40,575 nt of DNA from an uncultured Methylophilaceae bacterium. Its GTDB lineage: Bacteria; Pseudomonadota; Gammaproteobacteria; Burkholderiales; Methylophilaceae. The notes under the pieces were generated by a model. That model had not been told where the DNA came from. It made no database searches and saw only the letters and a list, made by a program, of their open reading frames with translations. The translations under genes and the position numbers were made by a program. Of this stretch, positions 37,911 to 40,575 are shown piece by piece (the stretch's first letter is position 1; the number at the start of each line of letters is the position of its first letter). The DNA lies in the NCBI GenBank assembly GCA_903870995.1, contig CAIQFD010000018.1, positions 1-40,575 of the forward strand. Direction: 5' to 3'.

Positions 37911-39070
37911 GCGACAGTTTCTTTAGGTTCGGCTGGTAGTGATTCCCAAGCGTTACAAGCAGGGCACTGCCAGTGGAAGTTGCGGGCTTTGAAACCGCAT
38001 TGATCGCAACAATAGGCGTTGCGGTTACCAATTGCGTATCGAATAGTTTGTTGCATAAGGCTGTTGTCGTTATTTTGTTTAGCGGATTGTAAGCCGCGAG
38101 CTTTAAGCAACTGCTCTAGGGTTTGCAGACTTGGTTTTCTTTCCAAGTCGTTCAGCGCAAGATTGGCAGCAGCATCAGCACCTTGCTCGGCTAAAGTAAT
38201 CTCAAAAACAACTGACAATAGGGAAGGTAGCTTGTAGTCTTGAAAATATTGCCTTAATAGTGCAACCCCTTCATCAAGGGCATCCATTTCGCGATAGCTA
38301 TTAAGTAGTTTATTTGCCACCATGCCGAGATATTCTGGTTTTTGGAATTCAACACGCTTCCAGAGGCTAATGGCGAGCTTATGGGCTTTGGCGTTGGCTT
38401 CCATATCGCCCAGCATCATATTGGCTCTTACACAGTTTTTGTTAGCATCTAAGGCCATTCCTAACTCATGACGTGCCGTATGAGCATCTTGGTCTAAGAT
38501 AGACTTAATGGCCATTTCACAATAAAACTGCGCGACTTCTTTGCGGAATGAAACGCCAGAAACGCGCTCTAGTTCGGTGGCTGTTTTTACCGCACGCTGC
38601 CACTCACGTTCACGGATGTAGATTTCTAGCAAAGCACGCAGGGCAGGTTGTTTGTAGCGGCTATCATCTAAGCCGCTAAATAGTTCCTCCGCGCGGTCGT
38701 AGAGGCCAGCTTTTAAATAGTCTTGCGCAAGTTCGGCTTTGATCGCCTTTCTTTGTTCCTCTGGCAGTTCTTTACGGTCTAGCAAGCTGAGATGAAGGTT
38801 GATTGCACGGTCTACTTCTCCACTGCGACGGAATAAGCTACCTAAGGCAAAATGAAGTTCTAGTGACTCTGCATTAGACTGCGCGGCCTCTATAAAGGCT
38901 TCAATCGCTTTATCTTGCTGGTCGGTAATTAAAAAGTTGAGACCTTTAAAATAGGCCGCAGGTAGGCTGGTTGATTCAGATAGTAACTGCTTGATGTCAA
39001 TACGGGCTGCAATCCAACCAAGTGCAAAAAACAGTGGGATGGCAATAAGCCACCAATATTCAAAGTCCAT
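37907..39070 (-). CDS. lapB: Lipopolysaccharide assembly protein LapB
   Basis: A 387-residue inner-membrane protein that regulates LPS synthesis by directing LpxC to FtsH degradation in E. coli. It has an N-terminal membrane anchor (about 5-22), then a series of TPR units from about 40 to 320. A C-terminal rubredoxin-like metal site follows, with four cysteines in two pairs: DQCGFKA and WQCPACNAW, preceded by YCC. It starts six bases after lapA and overlaps pyrF. The Cys arrangement is complete. Confidence 0.94.
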   Translation of the reverse strand: MDFEYWWLIAIPLFFALGWIAARIDIKQLLSESTSLPAAYFKGLNFLITDQQDKAIEAFIEAAQSNAESLELHFALGSLFRRSGEVDRAINLHLSLLDRKELPEEQRKAIKAELAQDYLKAGLYDRAEELFSGLDDSRYKQPALRALLEIYIREREWQRAVKTATELERVSGVSFRKEVAQFYCEMAIKSILDQDAHTARHELGMALDANKNCVRANMMLGDMEANAKAHKLAISLWKRVEFQKPEYLGMVANKLLNSYREMDALDEGVALLRQYFQDYKLPSLLSVVFEITLAEQGADAAANLALNDLERKPSLQTLEQLLKARGLQSAKQNNDNSLMQQTIRYAIGNRNAYCCDQCGFKARNFHWQCPACNAWESLPAEPKETVA

Positions 39071-39076
39071 TATTGA

Positions 39077-39340
39077 TTAGCCTTGATTGATACTTGATGA
39101 TTGGGCATTTTCTTTTCTTAGTCTATTTAATTCGCGGCGTTGCTTGATTAGAGTCGGTGTTATCGCAACTAACCCAGCGGCGATGCCCGTGAGTAATGCA
39201 ATAAATAGAATCAGCGACAAGGGGGCTTGCCAAGATAAACCAAGGTAATAAAACAAGGTAACTGGATAAGCATTCTTGAGGGCAAAGCCCATCAAGAGAA
39301 TGAACAGGGCCACACTCAATATTTTATAGATTATTCGCAT
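39077..39340 (-). CDS. lapA: Lipopolysaccharide assembly protein LapA
   Basis: An 87-residue membrane protein with two hydrophobic segments (about 5-22 and 36-58) and a basic, coiled C-terminus (LIKQRRELNRLRKENAQ), as in the LapA/DUF1049 family. The start is the ATG at 39340. A TTG at 39367 would prepend nine polar residues that relatives lack. It lies between the ihfB terminator and lapB, so it may need its own promoter in 39341-39390 or read-through. Confidence 0.85.
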   Translation of the reverse strand: MRIIYKILSVALFILLMGFALKNAYPVTLFYYLGLSWQAPLSLILFIALLTGIAAGLVAITPTLIKQRRELNRLRKENAQSSSINQG

Positions 39341-39390
39341 GAATTGGATTTTACTGGCGCTTGTCAAAAAGGGCTAGGTAAAAATAATAT

Positions 39391-39438
39391 AAAAAAACGG
39401 CAGCTTCCTTATCTGATGACTTGGAAACTACCGTTTTT
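39391..39438 (-). terminator. Terminator of rpsA-ihfB
   Basis: On the minus strand AAAAACGG plus TAGTTTCC pairs with GGAAGCTG plus CCGTTTTTTT, about 16 pairs with two G-T, then a T-run. It lies 45 bases after the ihfB stop. Confidence 0.85.
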
Positions 39439-39482
39439 AAGTATCAATCAAAAACAAGATGATTGATGTGAAAGCCTTGAAA

Positions 39483-39764
39483 CTAGACTAGATCAACGCG
39501 CTCACGTAACTCCTTACCAGCTTTAAAGTGAGGTACGTGCTTTGCAGGCACTTCAACTTTGCTACCAGTTTTTGGATTGCGACCAAGACGTGGCGGACGG
39601 TAGTTAAGACTGAAACTACCAAAGCCACGAATTTCGATACGCTCGCCAGCTGACAAGTTGTCCGTCATTGAATCAAGAATTGCTTTCACTGAAAGTTCAG
39701 CATCCTTGACAACAAGTTGAGGAAAACGTGAAGCTAAGTTAAGAATGAGCTCAGATTTTGTCAT
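39483..39764 (-). CDS. ihfB: Integration host factor subunit beta
   Basis: A 93-residue DNA-bending protein of the HU/IHF family; it pairs with IhfA for replication, recombination and gene control. The signature [20 protein letters not shown] holds the intercalating Pro at the tip of the arm, and [19 protein letters not shown] is typical of the beta subunit. It follows rpsA by 11 bases, the standard rpsA-ihfB arrangement, and ends at a strong terminator. AAGG ahead of the ATG serves as ribosome site. Confidence 0.96.
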   Translation of the reverse strand: MTKSELILNLASRFPQLVVKDAELSVKAILDSMTDNLSAGERIEIRGFGSFSLNYRPPRLGRNPKTGSKVEVPAKHVPHFKAGKELRERVDLV

Positions 39765-39775
39765 GGCTTTCTACC

Positions 39776-40575
39776 TTATTCGTTGTTTTTGCTGTCAAGT
39801 TTAGCTTTAAGCAAAGCGCCTAGGTTAGTAGTGCCTGCTGTTGCTGCGCCATCATCAGGCACTTGAGCTGCTTCTTTAGCTTTTGCAGATTTAGCTTTAG
39901 GCTTAGCTTCAGTTTTTTCTTCTGAAGCACCGCCTGAAGGATCAGCAGTTAGTTGTTTAACGCCCAATGAGATGCGTTCTTTTTCAACATCAATGCTCAA
40001 TACTAAAGCTTCTAACTCGTCACCTTTTTTGAAGTTGCGGATAGCTTCTTCGCCAGTTTGAGTCCATGAAAGATCTGATAAGTGCACTAAACCATCAATA
40101 CCGCCTGGCAAGCCAATAAACACACCGAAGTCTGTAATTGATTTAATTTGACCACTTACTTTGTCAGATTTTTTATGGCTAGCTGCGAAATCATCCCATG
40201 GATTTGTTTGACATTGTTTCATGCCAAGTGACAAGCGACGACGATCTTCGTCGATTTCAAGAATCATTACTTCAACTTCGTCGCCTAATTGAGCGATCTT
40301 AGCTGGGTGAACGTTCTTGTTAGTCCAATCCATTTCTGAAACGTGAACAAGACCTTCGATGCCTGGTTCGATTTCAACGAATGCACCGTAGTCAGTCAAG
40401 TTAGTCACTTTACCGAACAAGCGTGTGTTTGCTGGGTAACGACGGCTTAATGCAACCCACGGGTCATCGCCCAATTGTTTGATGCCAAGTGAAACACGGT
40501 TTTTGTCTTGATCGAATTTAAGGATCTTAGCTTCAACTTCTTCACCAACAGTCAACACCTCTGATGGGTGTTTAA
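39776..40575 (-). CDS. rpsA: 30S ribosomal protein S1, C-terminal part, sixth S1 motif absent
   Basis: The gene enters from the right edge in an open frame (first whole codon AAA at 40573-40571), giving 265 residues. Aligned from memory with E. coli S1, it holds the end of motif 3, all of motif 4 (40426-40214, [16 protein letters not shown]) and motif 5 (40162-39950, [13 protein letters not shown]). After [12 protein letters not shown] the protein goes straight to a low-complexity Ala/Lys/Glu tail and the usual end [11 protein letters not shown]. The sixth motif, roughly 85 residues in E. coli, is missing in frame, with no frameshift visible. S1 brings mRNA to the 30S subunit. ihfB follows 11 bases later. 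Confidence 0.93.
   Translation of the reverse strand, partial: KHPSEVLTVGEEVEAKILKFDQDKNRVSLGIKQLGDDPWVALSRRYPANTRLFGKVTNLTDYGAFVEIEPGIEGLVHVSEMDWTNKNVHPAKIAQLGDEVEVMILEIDEDRRRLSLGMKQCQTNPWDDFAASHKKSDKVSGQIKSITDFGVFIGLPGGIDGLVHLSDLSWTQTGEEAIRNFKKGDELEALVLSIDVEKERISLGVKQLTADPSGGASEEKTEAKPKAKSAKAKEAAQVPDDGAATAGTTNLGALLKAKLDSKNNE

Noticed and set aside
39341-39367. TTG start that would extend lapA by nine residues
   Set aside because: The ATG at 39340 directly precedes the first membrane segment as in the family; the extension is polar.

Overview
The window looks like chromosome from an obligately methylotrophic betaproteobacterium of the family Methylophilaceae, most like Methylotenera or a close relative. 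This is inferred from three things: a methanol dehydrogenase accessory cluster (mxaRSACKL), a zwf/gnd/pgl set suited to cyclic formaldehyde oxidation through the RuMP pathway, and gene orders common in beta- and gammaproteobacteria (pyrG-kdsA-eno-ftsB; rpsA-ihfB-lapA-lapB-pyrF; alaA-hom-thrC). The DNA is fairly AT-rich by eye. No rRNA, tRNA, CRISPR array or prophage is visible.

Layout. 1-478: right end of an IS3-family element that has cut off the front of a response-regulator gene. 519-6184 (minus): a compact cluster of HAD phosphatase, class III aminotransferase, serine hydrolase, acyl carrier protein, ketosynthase and UDP-glucose dehydrogenase. Its composition suggests a small undescribed lipid or amine pathway. 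6185-7341: cold-shock gene with a long leader, a small GIY-YIG protein and a possible small RNA. 7342-11479 (plus): pyrG-kdsA-eno-ftsB. 11498-12523 (minus): ygfZ. 12666-18128 (minus): mxaRSACKL, with no mxaFJGI beside it. 18322-20091 (plus): fabA-fabB. 20141-22083 (minus): HPP membrane protein, rlmF and an Mth938-domain protein. 22196-27498 (plus): alaA-hom-thrC-thyA-folA. 27563-30400 (minus): Orn/Lys/Arg decarboxylase and dcd. 30513-33842: zwf and gnd (minus), diverging from pgl (plus). 33894-34982 (minus): apbC. 35101-37149 (plus): metG. 37194-40575 (minus): pyrF, lapB, lapA, ihfB and the 3' part of rpsA.

How they fit together. Zwf, Pgl and the short NAD-type Gnd form the oxidative branch that can oxidise formaldehyde-derived hexose phosphate to CO2. 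The Mxa proteins are maturation factors for a periplasmic PQQ methanol dehydrogenase that is not encoded here. FabA/FabB serve unsaturated fatty acid synthesis, KdsA and LapA/LapB serve LPS, and the 519-6184 cluster probably draws on the same acyl-ACP pool. The rest is housekeeping.

Most worth a second look: the ketosynthase/ACP/aminotransferase/phosphatase cluster; the mxa accessory operon without its structural genes, with a palindrome on its promoter; an rpsA lacking the sixth S1 motif; and the structured leaders around the cold-shock gene.
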